Below are positions 1 to 5,950 of a DNA stretch of 13,997 bases, in pieces. Source of the DNA: an uncultured Ruminiclostridium sp. (GTDB lineage: Bacteria; Bacillota; Clostridia; Oscillospirales; Ruminococcaceae); assembly GCA_910585505.1 (NCBI GenBank), contig CAJUFF010000016.1, positions 16,662 to 30,658 on the forward strand, in the 5' to 3' direction. The notes below the pieces were generated by a model. The model did no database searches, was not told the DNA's origin, and saw nothing but the letters and a program-made list of their open reading frames with translations. The position numbers and the translations under genes were made by a program. Numbering within the stretch: the stretch's first letter is position 1; every line of letters starts with the position of its first letter.

Positions 1-1
1 C

Positions 2-718
2 ACCTATTTTATCAACACCATAATAATGTGGCTTATGGGCGCGGTGCCACAGCTTCTCTTTTCTCTGCTTCTCGCGGTCATTTTCACCAGTGAGAGGCTT
101 AGAATCAAGGGGCAAAGCTTTTTCAAGACGGTTATTTATATGCCAAACCTAATAATGGCGGCGGCGTTTGCGATGCTGTTTTTTATGCTGTTTTCAAAAG
201 TAGGTCCGTTTAATCAGTTTATAATGTCTTCCGGCGGGGAGGCTTTTGACTTTTTCGCCAATAAGTGGACTACCAGAGGGATAATCGCCATGATAAATTT
301 CCTAATGTGGTTCGGAAACACCACCATTCTCCTGATGGCGGGTATTATGGGAATAGATCAGAGCCTGTTTGAGGCGGCTTCAATAGACGGCGCCACTTCG
401 TGGCAGGTATTTTACAAGATAACGATACCGCTTTTGAAGCCTATCATGGTTTACGTTGCCATTACCTCCCTTATCGGGGGGCTTCAGATGTTCGACGTGC
501 CTCAGGTTATCGGTACCTATTTAGGTTCACCCAACAGAAGCACAATGACTATGATAATGTACCTTAACAATTATCTGGGAACCTCTAAGAATTACGGCAT
601 GGCAGGCGCTCTGTCTGTTGTTATCTTTATAATTACTGGAATCCTAAGCGTGATTGTTTACAGAACGATGGCGACCGACAGCGGTAAAAAGCCCAAAAAA
701 GCAAAGAAGGGAGTGTAA
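2..718 (+). CDS. CUT1-type sugar ABC transporter permease, MalF/UgpA-like (5' end outside window)
   Basis: This is an inner-membrane permease subunit of a carbohydrate ABC importer, which passes substrate from an extracellular lipoprotein to the cytoplasm. The reading frame is open from base 2 and continues upstream of the first ATG at 26, so the gene is cut by the window edge and its N-terminus is missing. Several hydrophobic spans are visible. Counting from the ATG at 26, residues 116-140 carry the EAA loop (EAASIDGATSWQVFYKITIP), which docks on the ATPase. The protein ends in a Lys-rich cytoplasmic tail. A second permease follows after 5 bp, so the two form the usual heterodimer. The substrate-binding protein is probably upstream, outside the window. 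No glycosidase or ATPase follows, so the substrate cannot be told; in this family a shared MsmX-type ATPase is often encoded elsewhere. Confidence 0.93.
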   Translation, partial: TYFINTIIMWLMGAVPQLLFSLLLAVIFTSERLRIKGQSFFKTVIYMPNLIMAAAFAMLFFMLFSKVGPFNQFIMSSGGEAFDFFANKWTTRGIIAMINFLMWFGNTTILLMAGIMGIDQSLFEAASIDGATSWQVFYKITIPLLKPIMVYVAITSLIGGLQMFDVPQVIGTYLGSPNRSTMTMIMYLNNYLGTSKNYGMAGALSVVIFIITGILSVIVYRTMATDSGKKPKKAKKGV

Positions 719-723
719 CGGCA

Positions 724-1608
724 ATGGCAATAAAGGAACAAACTATTCGCAGCAACGAAAACGCAAAAGGAAAGCTTACAGCCGCGAGGGTGGCCGCGTA
801 TATTTTCCTTATACTGGTAACACTTCTGGCACTTTTCCCGCTGATACTGCTGATTCTCAACTCCACCCACTCCAATTCCTCATTGCAGGCGGGTTTTGAT
901 CCGATGCCCGGCGGTCACTTTCTCATCAATTTCAAAACCGCATGGAATGACACCGCGCTTTTCACCCTTCCCCGCAGCATGCTTAACAGCTTTATAATCG
1001 CGGCATCATCCTGTATACTGACCTCTTATTTTTCGGCAATGACAGCTTACGGCATACATGTCTATGATTTTAAGCTTAAAAAATTCGCTTTTAATTTCAT
1101 AATGGTAATCATGACCATCCCCACACAGGTGGCGGCCGTAGGTTTCGTTCAGTTAGTCGGAAAACTCCATATGACTAACACGTACTGGCCGCTGATTATT
1201 CCTGCGATAGCCGCTCCTTCCGTATTCTTTTATATGAAGCAGTACATAGAAAGCTCGCTGCCTATGGAGGTTATCGAAGCCGCGCGTGTGGACGGCTCCG
1301 GAGAATTTATGACATTTAACACAATAGCGCTTCCTATGCTTAAGCCGGCTATTGCCGTTCAGATGATTTTCGCGTTTGTTTCATCATGGAACAACTTCTT
1401 TACACCTGCTCTTGTTTTGAGCAAGTCGGAAATGTGGACTTTGCCTATCGTTAATGCCACTCTCCGACAAAAGATACAGTCACAGAACTGCGATATAGGT
1501 GAGGTTTATATGATGATTCTGCTTTCGATAATACCCGTTGTCATTGTATATATCGCACTTTCCAAGCATATTGTCAAGGGTGTGGCGTTAGGCGCTGTAA
1601 AGGGTTGA
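724..1608 (+). CDS. CUT1-type sugar ABC transporter permease, MalG/UgpE-like
   Basis: This is the second permease subunit of the sugar importer. The 294-aa length is normal for MalG-type proteins. Residues 22-46 form the first membrane helix after a short charged N-terminus. The EAA loop is at about residues 185-209 (EAARVDGSGEFMTFNTIALP). A WNNFFTP motif at 222-228, typical of this subunit, lies in the following helix. The ATG at 724 has an AAGGGAG ribosome-binding site at 707-713, inside the end of the upstream gene. The 5-bp gap implies translational coupling with that gene. The operon closes with the intrinsic terminator at 1687-1719, so this is its last gene. Substrate specificity is not deducible. 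The permease assignment is firm. Confidence 0.95.
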   Translation: MAIKEQTIRSNENAKGKLTAARVAAYIFLILVTLLALFPLILLILNSTHSNSSLQAGFDPMPGGHFLINFKTAWNDTALFTLPRSMLNSFIIAASSCILTSYFSAMTAYGIHVYDFKLKKFAFNFIMVIMTIPTQVAAVGFVQLVGKLHMTNTYWPLIIPAIAAPSVFFYMKQYIESSLPMEVIEAARVDGSGEFMTFNTIALPMLKPAIAVQMIFAFVSSWNNFFTPALVLSKSEMWTLPIVNATLRQKIQSQNCDIGEVYMMILLSIIPVVIVYIALSKHIVKGVALGAVKG

Positions 1609-1648
1609 TGTTTGTTGTATGACAAGCAAAACGCAAAATTTAACAAAG

Positions 1649-1664
1649 TAATAAAATTTTATTA
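1649..1664. repeat. Perfect 16-bp AT palindrome after the permease operon
   Basis: The sequence TAATAAAATTTTATTA is a perfect palindrome between the permease stop codon and the terminator. Being pure A/T, it could arise by chance. Nothing else in the first 80 bases after the gene looks functional. Confidence 0.4.
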
Positions 1665-1686
1665 AAAATAACCAAAATGCAAAATC

Positions 1687-1719
1687 AAGCGGCGAGAAAG
1701 AAAAGTCTCGCCGCTTTTT
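1687..1719 (+). terminator. Rho-independent terminator of the sugar-permease operon
   Basis: The arms at 1687-1697 and 1706-1716 (AAGCGGCGAGA and TCTCGCCGCTT) form a perfect 11-bp GC-rich stem with an 8-nt A-rich loop. The stem runs directly into five T residues at 1715-1719. It lies 78 bp after the permease stop codon in the right orientation. Confidence 0.92.
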
Positions 1720-1819
1720 AACCAAGCTAAAACACCTTTATCCTATTATAAATTTTTAGGGTTTACAAAGTACTTGGTTCAGCAGGTCTTGTGGACATAT
1801 CGCAAAAATAGTGTATAAT

Positions 1820-1870
1820 ACTAATATCGTTTTAAAAAGTGGAAAAATTGCTTTTTAAAACGATATTAGT
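1820..1870. repeat. Hairpin 1 of a three-hairpin cluster: perfect 20-bp inverted repeat
   Basis: The arms at 1820-1839 and 1851-1870 are exact reverse complements over 20 bp, with an 11-nt loop. The stem begins ACTAATATCG and ends CGATATTAGT. Being A/T rich with no adjacent T tract, it does not look like a terminator. A TATAATA string directly precedes the left arm. The left arm resembles that of the repeat at 7397, which suggests one dispersed palindromic family. Confidence 0.85.
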
Positions 1871-1883
1871 GTTTAGGGTGTAA

Positions 1884-1933
1884 CTCTGTTTTGACTGTAG
1901 ACTTTGTTATATTTGTCTACAGTCAAAACAGAG
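1884..1933. repeat. Hairpin 2 of the cluster: perfect 19-bp inverted repeat
   Basis: The arms at 1884-1902 and 1915-1933 (CTCTGTTTTGACTGTAGAC and its exact complement) enclose a 12-nt T-rich loop. There is no T tract on either side. The sequence after the right arm, ATTAGTATAATAC at 1934-1946, is the reverse complement, with one mismatch, of the sequence at 1813-1825. Hairpins 1 and 2 together are therefore bracketed by a 13-bp inverted repeat, in the manner of a MITE. Confidence 0.85.
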
Positions 1934-1946
1934 ATTAGTATAATAC

Positions 1947-1987
1947 ATATACGGGCAAAACCTGGAAAACCGGTTCTGCCCGTATAT
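1947..1987 (-). terminator. Hairpin 3 of the cluster, possible terminator of the acetyltransferase operon
   Basis: The arms at 1947-1962 and 1972-1987 pair over 16 bp with one imperfect position at 1957/1976. That position is an A-C mismatch on the + strand but a G-U pair on the - strand, so the fold favours transcripts from the acetyltransferase gene that ends at 2040. The core is GC-rich (GGGCAAAACC). No good T tract follows in the - direction, so the terminator role is uncertain. Structural repeat is the alternative. Confidence 0.5.
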
Positions 1988-2039
1988 ATCTTTTAAAATC
2001 TTTTAAACGCTATTGGCATTTACACAAAAATAAATTACG

Positions 2040-2795
2040 TTAATCGTAAACCTTAAATCCTATGGACTGATACAACCTTGCCGCTGCCCTATTAATTGCG
2101 CGAACTGTAATTATTTGTACACCATCTGCAAAAGCGTCGTTTACGGCTTTTTCGCATAGAGCTTTTGCATAGCCTTTTCCGCGCATTTCGGTGACAGTAC
2201 CGACAAATTCAAGAGAAGCGGCACCGTTATTATTCATAATTGCAGTCACAGAAGTGGGAACGTTGTTATGATACAAAATATAACATTTCACATCCATTTT
2301 TTCGCACCAAATAAAGTGATTGACAGGGTGTATATCGGTGTGCCCCCCTGCAAAAATATCATTTGCCAGTCGTGCCCACACCGCAAACTCTTCCGCCGTA
2401 TGCACCTTGGTGATTTTATAATTATTTTGTTGGTATTCCATTTTTTCTTCGGGAAGCATCGCTAAATAAATTTCATCGTCTTCTTTTGGCTCTCTCTTTT
2501 CATGAGTAGGTTTTTTACCCGAAAATATATACACCGCTTCGTCGGATAAATTCATACCGAGCCAAATCGGCATATTCATTGATTTCATTTCATCAACGAC
2601 CGTTTTCATTTGTTCCTCAGGCAGATTGTTAATACGAACATTATAAATAAAAGATATACCTTGTTCTCCCGATTTCGGTTTTATATAAGAATAAAATTCT
2701 TTGTCGACCTTTTCCATGTGTACAGCTTCTCCGAATAAGCCGACGTAATAATTTGCACCATCATCAATGTGTTTGATAATTTCTTTGTTTGTCAT
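2040..2795 (-). CDS. GNAT-family N-acetyltransferase
   Basis: This is a predicted cytoplasmic acetyl-CoA-dependent acyltransferase of 251 aa. The C-terminal half, about residues 127-251, is a GNAT fold. Motif A has the acetyl-CoA pyrophosphate loop MRGKGYA at 204-210 after strand SLEFVGTV. Motif B, RAAARLYQSIGFK, lies at 236-248 and carries the usual Tyr242. The N-terminal half, about 1-125, is a separate domain that I do not recognise, of a sort seen in two-domain GNAT proteins. The ATG at 2795 is preceded by AAGGT seven bases away, overlapping the stop region of the upstream gene (3-bp gap), so it is translationally coupled to it. It is the last gene of the TetR-led operon. The substrate is unknown; small-molecule or antibiotic modification is possible but not shown. 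Confidence 0.88.
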   Translation of the reverse strand: MTNKEIIKHIDDGANYYVGLFGEAVHMEKVDKEFYSYIKPKSGEQGISFIYNVRINNLPEEQMKTVVDEMKSMNMPIWLGMNLSDEAVYIFSGKKPTHEKREPKEDDEIYLAMLPEEKMEYQQNNYKITKVHTAEEFAVWARLANDIFAGGHTDIHPVNHFIWCEKMDVKCYILYHNNVPTSVTAIMNNNGAASLEFVGTVTEMRGKGYAKALCEKAVNDAFADGVQIITVRAINRAAARLYQSIGFKVYD

Positions 2796-2798
2796 ATT

Positions 2799-3209
2799 TT
2801 ATACCTTATTCATTTTGATGAATTTCTTTAATTCCGCATCATGGTGTTTTTTTAAAAACGCATCCAAATCTCCGATTTGCAGAAACTCTTCACGCGCCCA
2901 AGACGATTGAGACGGATGCAAACCATGCCGTACTTTGCATAGAATAGATCTTATAGTTTCCTTATCCGCCATCTCCTCAAAACGACTCATAAAAGCGTAC
3001 ATATTACGGCACTGACATTTGCTTTCTGTTTCTATATCAGGCAAAGTCAACCCATCTGTCAATGTTTCCCAGAATTCATCGCCCAATGCCGCACAGACTT
3101 CGCATCTAAAGTTATTCAATCCAAACTTCTCATCATAGTTGATTTTCGTATCTCCCAAAGTATCCCCCTTTAAATGAATCGGTAAAATTAAAAGCCTCTC
3201 CAAATCCAA
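2799..3209 (-). CDS. Small Cys-containing protein of unknown function
   Basis: I do not recognise this 136-aa protein. It is soluble, with no signal peptide or membrane segment. It has a CxxC (C36, C39) and a CxC (C65, C67) that could bind a metal. After them comes a helical, charged C-terminal part containing a WAREEF motif and a Lys-rich end. The longest frame starts with TTG at 3209, which lacks a clear ribosome-binding site. A second TTG at 3158 sits five bases after AAGGGGG and would give 119 aa, so the start is open. It lies 44 bp after the TetR gene and 3 bp before the GNAT gene, so all three are probably cotranscribed. The context suggests an inducible response, but no function can be assigned. 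It may also be a shortened member of a longer family. Confidence 0.75.
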   Translation of the reverse strand: MDLERLLILPIHLKGDTLGDTKINYDEKFGLNNFRCEVCAALGDEFWETLTDGLTLPDIETESKCQCRNMYAFMSRFEEMADKETIRSILCKVRHGLHPSQSSWAREEFLQIGDLDAFLKKHHDAELKKFIKMNKV

Positions 3210-3253
3210 CTTTTATGAGGTATTAACTCATCCCTTGATAAAACGTTTACGCT

Positions 3254-3835
3254 TTAATTGTCTTCCTCTTTACGTTCAAGTGTTTTTGTTCCGGCTTTCA
3301 ATACTTGAAGTGAGATTTCAAAGCTATCCTCAATTGACAGTGGATGTCCAAATGCCTTATTATTAACCAATAAAACATAACCTTCTAAAAAAGCTCTGTA
3401 TGTTCGGATTAAATGATCACAATTTTTTTGTGAAATATTTAATGTGGAAAAAATCTTATAAATAACAGAAAAAAATCCTTTTGTAGCGTCCTGCATCTCG
3501 TCGCTTTGAAACTTATTATACCAGAGCATTGCGTTAAAAATGCCGGGATTCTCTGTCGCGTACTTATAAAACGTGCGCCCCATTGCCTCTAAAGCATCAT
3601 ATCCCGTAACGCAAATCGCCGCTTCGATCACTCTTTCCTCCAGTTGTTTCCAACCAAAAATCATAACTTCTTTCCGCAAATCGTCTAATCCCTTAATGTG
3701 ATTATAAAGGGAAGGGGGTTTAATGTTTAATTGATTTGCAAGAAGCTTTAAGGTAACCTTTTCCAATCCTACTTCATTTGCCATTTCGGCAGCCGTTTTT
3801 ATAATGATGGTCTTATCAATATCAGCCCGTGCCAT
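3254..3835 (-). CDS. TetR/AcrR-family transcriptional regulator
   Basis: This is a DNA-binding repressor of about 193 aa. The N-terminal helix-turn-helix is clear: VTLKLLANQLNIKPPSLYNH, about residues 23-42 counted from the chosen ATG. The C-terminal ligand-binding domain includes NPGIFNAMLWYN and resembles the WHG-type (TetR_C_33) class. An in-frame GTG lies four codons upstream at 3847. I chose the ATG at 3835 because AGGTGAT, a strong match to the anti-Shine-Dalgarno, sits eight bases before it and overlaps that GTG. It is first in an operon with the small Cys protein and the GNAT gene. Its promoter (3870-3898) is flanked and entered by a 10-bp inverted repeat, so autorepression is likely. 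The inducing ligand is unknown. Confidence 0.9.
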   Translation of the reverse strand: MARADIDKTIIIKTAAEMANEVGLEKVTLKLLANQLNIKPPSLYNHIKGLDDLRKEVMIFGWKQLEERVIEAAICVTGYDALEAMGRTFYKYATENPGIFNAMLWYNKFQSDEMQDATKGFFSVIYKIFSTLNISQKNCDHLIRTYRAFLEGYVLLVNNKAFGHPLSIEDSFEISLQVLKAGTKTLERKEEDN

Positions 3836-3852
3836 ATCTTTTATCACCTGTT

Positions 3853-3892
3853 AAACTATTTTAATTTGTATTATACCTAATCAAAATAGTTT
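3853..3892. promoter_or_regulatory. Probable TetR operator (10-bp inverted repeat around the -10 box)
   Basis: AAACTATTTT at 3853-3862 and its exact complement AAAATAGTTT at 3883-3892 flank the -10 box. One half-site begins right after the -35 hexamer and the other ends near the expected start site. Binding there would block RNA polymerase. The 20-bp gap is wide for a single TetR dimer, so two dimers or two partial sites are possible. Confidence 0.6.
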
Positions 3893-3898
3893 TTTCAA
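3870..3898 (-). promoter_or_regulatory. Sigma-A promoter of the TetR operon
   Basis: On the - strand, -35 TTGAAA at 3898-3893 and -10 TATAAT at 3875-3870 are separated by exactly 17 bp. Transcription would start near 3863, about 28 bp before the TetR ATG. Confidence 0.85.
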
Positions 3899-4347
3899 GC
3901 GCTTTTCCTGAAATACTTGTGAAATGTTGGTGAAATTCACATGAATACATTATTATGCAGGAGCAAATTTTATCAATTTAACCACCTAAATCTAATACTG
4001 TTATGAAGTCCCCTTCTGTCAATTGGCAAATTAGCCAAAAAAGCTAATTAAAATTTATGAGGGAAAAACAGCAACAACTGAAAGCATATGCCGAGAGCCT
4101 AAAAACAGATTCCGGCATTAGCCACTCTGTTATACGCGATACCACAGGCTAATGACTACAACGTAGGTTTTACTATATAATCACGTGGATCACAAAAGTG
4201 CCTCGCAGGTAACCGAATGAGCCTTATGTCCAGGCTCTCAGCAGATGCTTTCAGATTTAAAGCCGATAATTTAAGGCAACACCGGAGCGGCTTGCCCTTG
4301 ACATCAGCTCGGAAAATGCTGTTTTGTGCCTGTCGGCGACGAACTCA
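3899..4347. other. Gene-free mosaic region upstream of the TetR operon
   Basis: No credible complete gene lies here. What is visible: a palindrome GTGAAATTCAC at 3930-3940; a CAGGAG motif at 3958-3963 with no start codon behind it; a small stem AATTAGC/GCTAATT at about 4030-4050; a 31-codon frame at 4057-4152 without a ribosome-binding site; and a GAGCC/GGCTC stem near 4218-4237. On the - strand an open stretch runs from about 4345 to 4158 but has no start signal or recognised family. The mix suggests debris from rearrangement, perhaps of a gene once divergent from the TetR regulator. Confidence 0.5.
4078..4254. repeat. Inverted pair of 23-nt repeats in the mosaic region
   Basis: The 23 bases at 4078-4100 (+) and 4232-4254 (read on the - strand) match at 21 of 23 positions. 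Both begin CTGAAAGCAT and end GAGAGCCT. Both copies can be read as the peptide LKAxAESL, on opposite strands. The flanks do not match. They may be remnants of one gene present twice in opposite orientation, or the arms of a long-range RNA stem. Confidence 0.6.
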
Positions 4348-4450
4348 AATTTAACATTGATTTAGCATCATCACGCATACGAATATATTCTTTCACAGCG
4401 TTATCTTCCTCGCCAGGAACAAATACCTTGCTATAAGTGCCATATGTAAA
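4348..4450 (-). pseudogene. IS110-family transposase fragment
   Basis: Read on the - strand from 4450, the frame gives TYGTYSKVFVP, then EEDNAVKEYIRMRDDAKSML. This matches the region that follows the RuvC-like catalytic domain in IS110-type DEDD transposases, where a V-P-x-x-ED-x-x-V and YIRMRDD pattern is common. Only about 33 residues survive of a protein normally near 400 aa. Homology stops at about 4355, and the next bases fit no part of the transposase that I recognise. On its 5' side it abuts the ABC-F fragment with no spacer. No IS ends can be seen. The family match rests on recall of the motif, not on a search. Confidence 0.7.
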
Positions 4451-4451
4451 A

Positions 4452-4699
4452 AAGAAAACACTCTTACGAGAGGATTATGTACGGCAATATGCGGTTCAAC
4501 AAAAAGAGATTAAAAAGACAGAAGAATTTATTAGAAAAAATATTGCAGGGTGAAATCAAGAATGGCAAGGGGACGACAGAAGCAATTAGATCGAATGGAT
4601 AAAATGGAAGCATTGGAACCAAAGGAGAACAAACCTCATTTTCATTTCCAAACGGCTCCATTAACAAATACGGAAAAACTAATTGTCAAACAGTTATCT
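4452..4699 (+). pseudogene. ABC-F ATPase fragment (interdomain linker), frameshifted
   Basis: The frame from 4452 reads KKTLLREDYVRQY, then VQQKEIKKTEEFIRKNIAG, and meets TGA at 4551. The adjacent frame from 4550 continues at once with KSRMARGRQKQLDRMDKME and ends near 4699 with EKLIVKQLS. Together they form the charged helical linker between the two ATPase domains of ABC-F ribosome-protection or translation factors, followed by the first strand of domain 2. Joining needs one extra G near 4550, so a 1-nt deletion has broken the frame. About 80 residues remain of a roughly 500-600-aa protein; Walker and signature motifs are absent. The fragment lies between an IS110 remnant and the XRE gene. 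ABC-F genes often give antibiotic resistance, but subtype cannot be judged here. Confidence 0.8.
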
Positions 4700-4717
4700 A
4701 ATGTGTGCGTTCGGTTT

Positions 4718-4728
4718 ATTGGTATTAT
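4718..4728 (-). repeat. Copy 1 of an exact 11-mer at gene 3' ends
   Basis: The - strand sequence ATAATACCAAT begins one base after the XRE stop codon (4732-4730). The same 11 bases recur at 5940-5950 and 7444-7454, each time at the 3' end of a - strand gene. Confidence 0.5.
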
Positions 4729-4729
4729 C

Positions 4730-5605
4730 CTAAGCCTTCCGCGCGCTGAATTGAAATATAGCCGATGCTAAAATAAGCAGAGCTATTCCGGATTCTGCCG
4801 CGGCAATTTGATCGGAGAAGAGAAAAATTGCCGTTGCGGAGAAGAGCAGTGCGGAGCAGGTGCAGATAAAGGCTGCGCGGTTAAGCTTTTTTAATGTTTT
4901 TTTGAGCAAATCAAGTATAAATCCGCCGGCAAGCAATACCGCCGAAGCGCAGCTTGTCAGCGCCGTAAGTAATGGAGTCCAGTTTCCGTAGCCAAAAGGA
5001 AGCAGGTCAAAGTAAGAACAGCTTTCGTAAAACGCTTCCACATCACTGTCGGGAGGGGCGCCAAAGGTCATTAAAAAACTATTGGGCTGAGCTTCGAGAA
5101 CGATTGCCGAGATTATTGTAAAAAGCGCCAGAGGCGTATATAAAAATTTTAGATTTACTTTTTCGGCGCACATTAAGAATTTCTTGCTTCGAATGATTAT
5201 TCCCAAAGCAATAAGCAATGAGCCGAGAAGAATAAACAGAATGCCTATAAAACCCGCCGCTGCCAATACTGTCGGAAGGAACAGCAGCGCCGCGCCGATT
5301 ATGGTAAAAATTACCGAAACCGTATTCAGCAGCAGCTTTCTTTGGCTGAAAACCTCCATTATTGCTTTATCTGACGCTTTAAGGGTATTGTTTTCGGTTT
5401 TTTCTCCGTGAATAAGTTCCGTTACGGAAATGTTCAAGGCTTTTGACAGCGGATCAAGCAGTGATATGTCGGGAAAGCCGCGTCCGTTTTCCCATTTTGA
5501 CACCGCTTTATCTGTGACTCCTATGATTTCCGCAAGCTCCTTCTGAGTGAGTCCGAGCTTTTTTCTTTCCTCGCAGATAAGCTTTCCGCTTTTTTCAATG
5601 TTCAT
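4730..5605 (-). CDS. XRE-family regulator with C-terminal membrane domain
   Basis: This is a 291-aa protein joining a DNA-binding head to a membrane region. Residues 7-62 are a Cro/C1-type helix-turn-helix, with the recognition helix in VTDKAVSKWENGRGFPDISL. After a linker ending near residue 85 come about six hydrophobic segments, at roughly 92-111, 114-136, 152-170, 209-233, 244-263 and 267-286. Such proteins are common in Clostridia as membrane-tethered regulators, though the signal sensed is generally unknown. The ATG at 5605 has only a distant AAAGG upstream. A near-consensus promoter (5674-5702) lies about 70 bp before it. It is monocistronic, the 3' neighbour being the broken ABC-F gene on the other strand. 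No terminator is seen after it. Targets cannot be inferred. Confidence 0.88.
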   Translation of the reverse strand: MNIEKSGKLICEERKKLGLTQKELAEIIGVTDKAVSKWENGRGFPDISLLDPLSKALNISVTELIHGEKTENNTLKASDKAIMEVFSQRKLLLNTVSVIFTIIGAALLFLPTVLAAAGFIGILFILLGSLLIALGIIIRSKKFLMCAEKVNLKFLYTPLALFTIISAIVLEAQPNSFLMTFGAPPDSDVEAFYESCSYFDLLPFGYGNWTPLLTALTSCASAVLLAGGFILDLLKKTLKKLNRAAFICTCSALLFSATAIFLFSDQIAAAESGIALLILASAIFQFSARKA

Positions 5606-5673
5606 TTTCTTTTAGTGCCTTTCATTGGTTTATTATGCTTTTATGCGTGATGGATGATTTAATTGGCACTTTC

Positions 5674-5702
5674 ATATTACCATAGGCAGATGCTTTTGTC
5701 AA
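5674..5702 (-). promoter_or_regulatory. Sigma-A promoter of the XRE gene
   Basis: On the - strand, TTGACA at 5702-5697 and TAATAT at 5679-5674 are separated by 17 bp. A loose inverted repeat, TACCATAG at 5678-5685 and CTTTGGTA at 5708-5715 (one mismatch), straddles the -35 box and may be an operator for this or another regulator. Confidence 0.8.
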
Positions 5703-5760
5703 TCTATCTTTGGTAGAGTGGCTTTGTGAAAGGATTTTTTTCGTTTATAACCGCTTAGGC

Positions 5761-5820
5761 GCAGGTTCCATTTATCGGTTCAGTAGGGGACAAAAATCTC
5801 CTACTGAAACTTGGAATTGC
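5761..5820 (+). repeat. Two-tier hairpin between the XRE promoter and the MATE gene
   Basis: The inner stem pairs 5779-5790 with 5797-5808 over 12 bp, around a CAAAAA loop. An outer stem pairs 5761-5770 with 5812-5820, with a bulge at 5765. The G-U pairs form only if the + strand is transcribed; on the - strand they become mismatches. No T tract follows in either direction, so it is not a standard MATE terminator. The rest of the 5703-5946 gap is AT-rich, with a weak hairpin around 5879-5902 and no gene. Confidence 0.55.
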
Positions 5821-5939
5821 TTTGCTATTCCGACAGTTTATTTAAGCTTGACAACTTGGAAAAACACTTTTTAATTTGTTAATAACACTTCGTGTGTAAT
5901 AAACATTTTGATTTTGATTTTATCCTGTTACAAATTGTT

Positions 5940-5950
5940 ATTGGTATTAT
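5940..5950 (-). repeat. Copy 2 of the exact 11-mer, overlapping the MATE stop codon
   Basis: ATAATACCAAT on the - strand covers the MATE stop codon at 5949-5947. It is identical to the copies at 4718-4728 and 7444-7454. Confidence 0.5.

Noticed and set aside
1789..1819. Possible promoter TTGTGG ... TATAAT before hairpin 1
   Set aside because: The spacer is 19 bp, the -35 is poor, and the start site would fall inside the left arm of the hairpin; TATAATA is better explained as part of the repeat end.
1813..1990. Possible CRISPR array
   Set aside because: The repeats are inverted pairs with different sequences, not regularly spaced direct repeats with spacers, and no cas gene is nearby.
4057..4152. 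31-codon frame starting MREKQQQLKAYAESL
   Set aside because: No ribosome-binding site or promoter, and it sits in rearranged DNA; noted within the mosaic region rather than called a gene.
4235..4254. Resemblance of CTGAAAGCATCT to a 23S rRNA motif
   Set aside because: Only about 12 bases match and the surrounding sequence does not; no rRNA fragment is supported.
4464..4667. 67-codon open frame on the - strand
   Set aside because: Antisense to the recognisable ABC-F remnant; no family signal or start site.
5879..5902. Hairpin around ACACTTCGTGTG as the MATE terminator
   Set aside because: The stem is short, with a bulge and a mismatch, and no T tract follows on the - strand.
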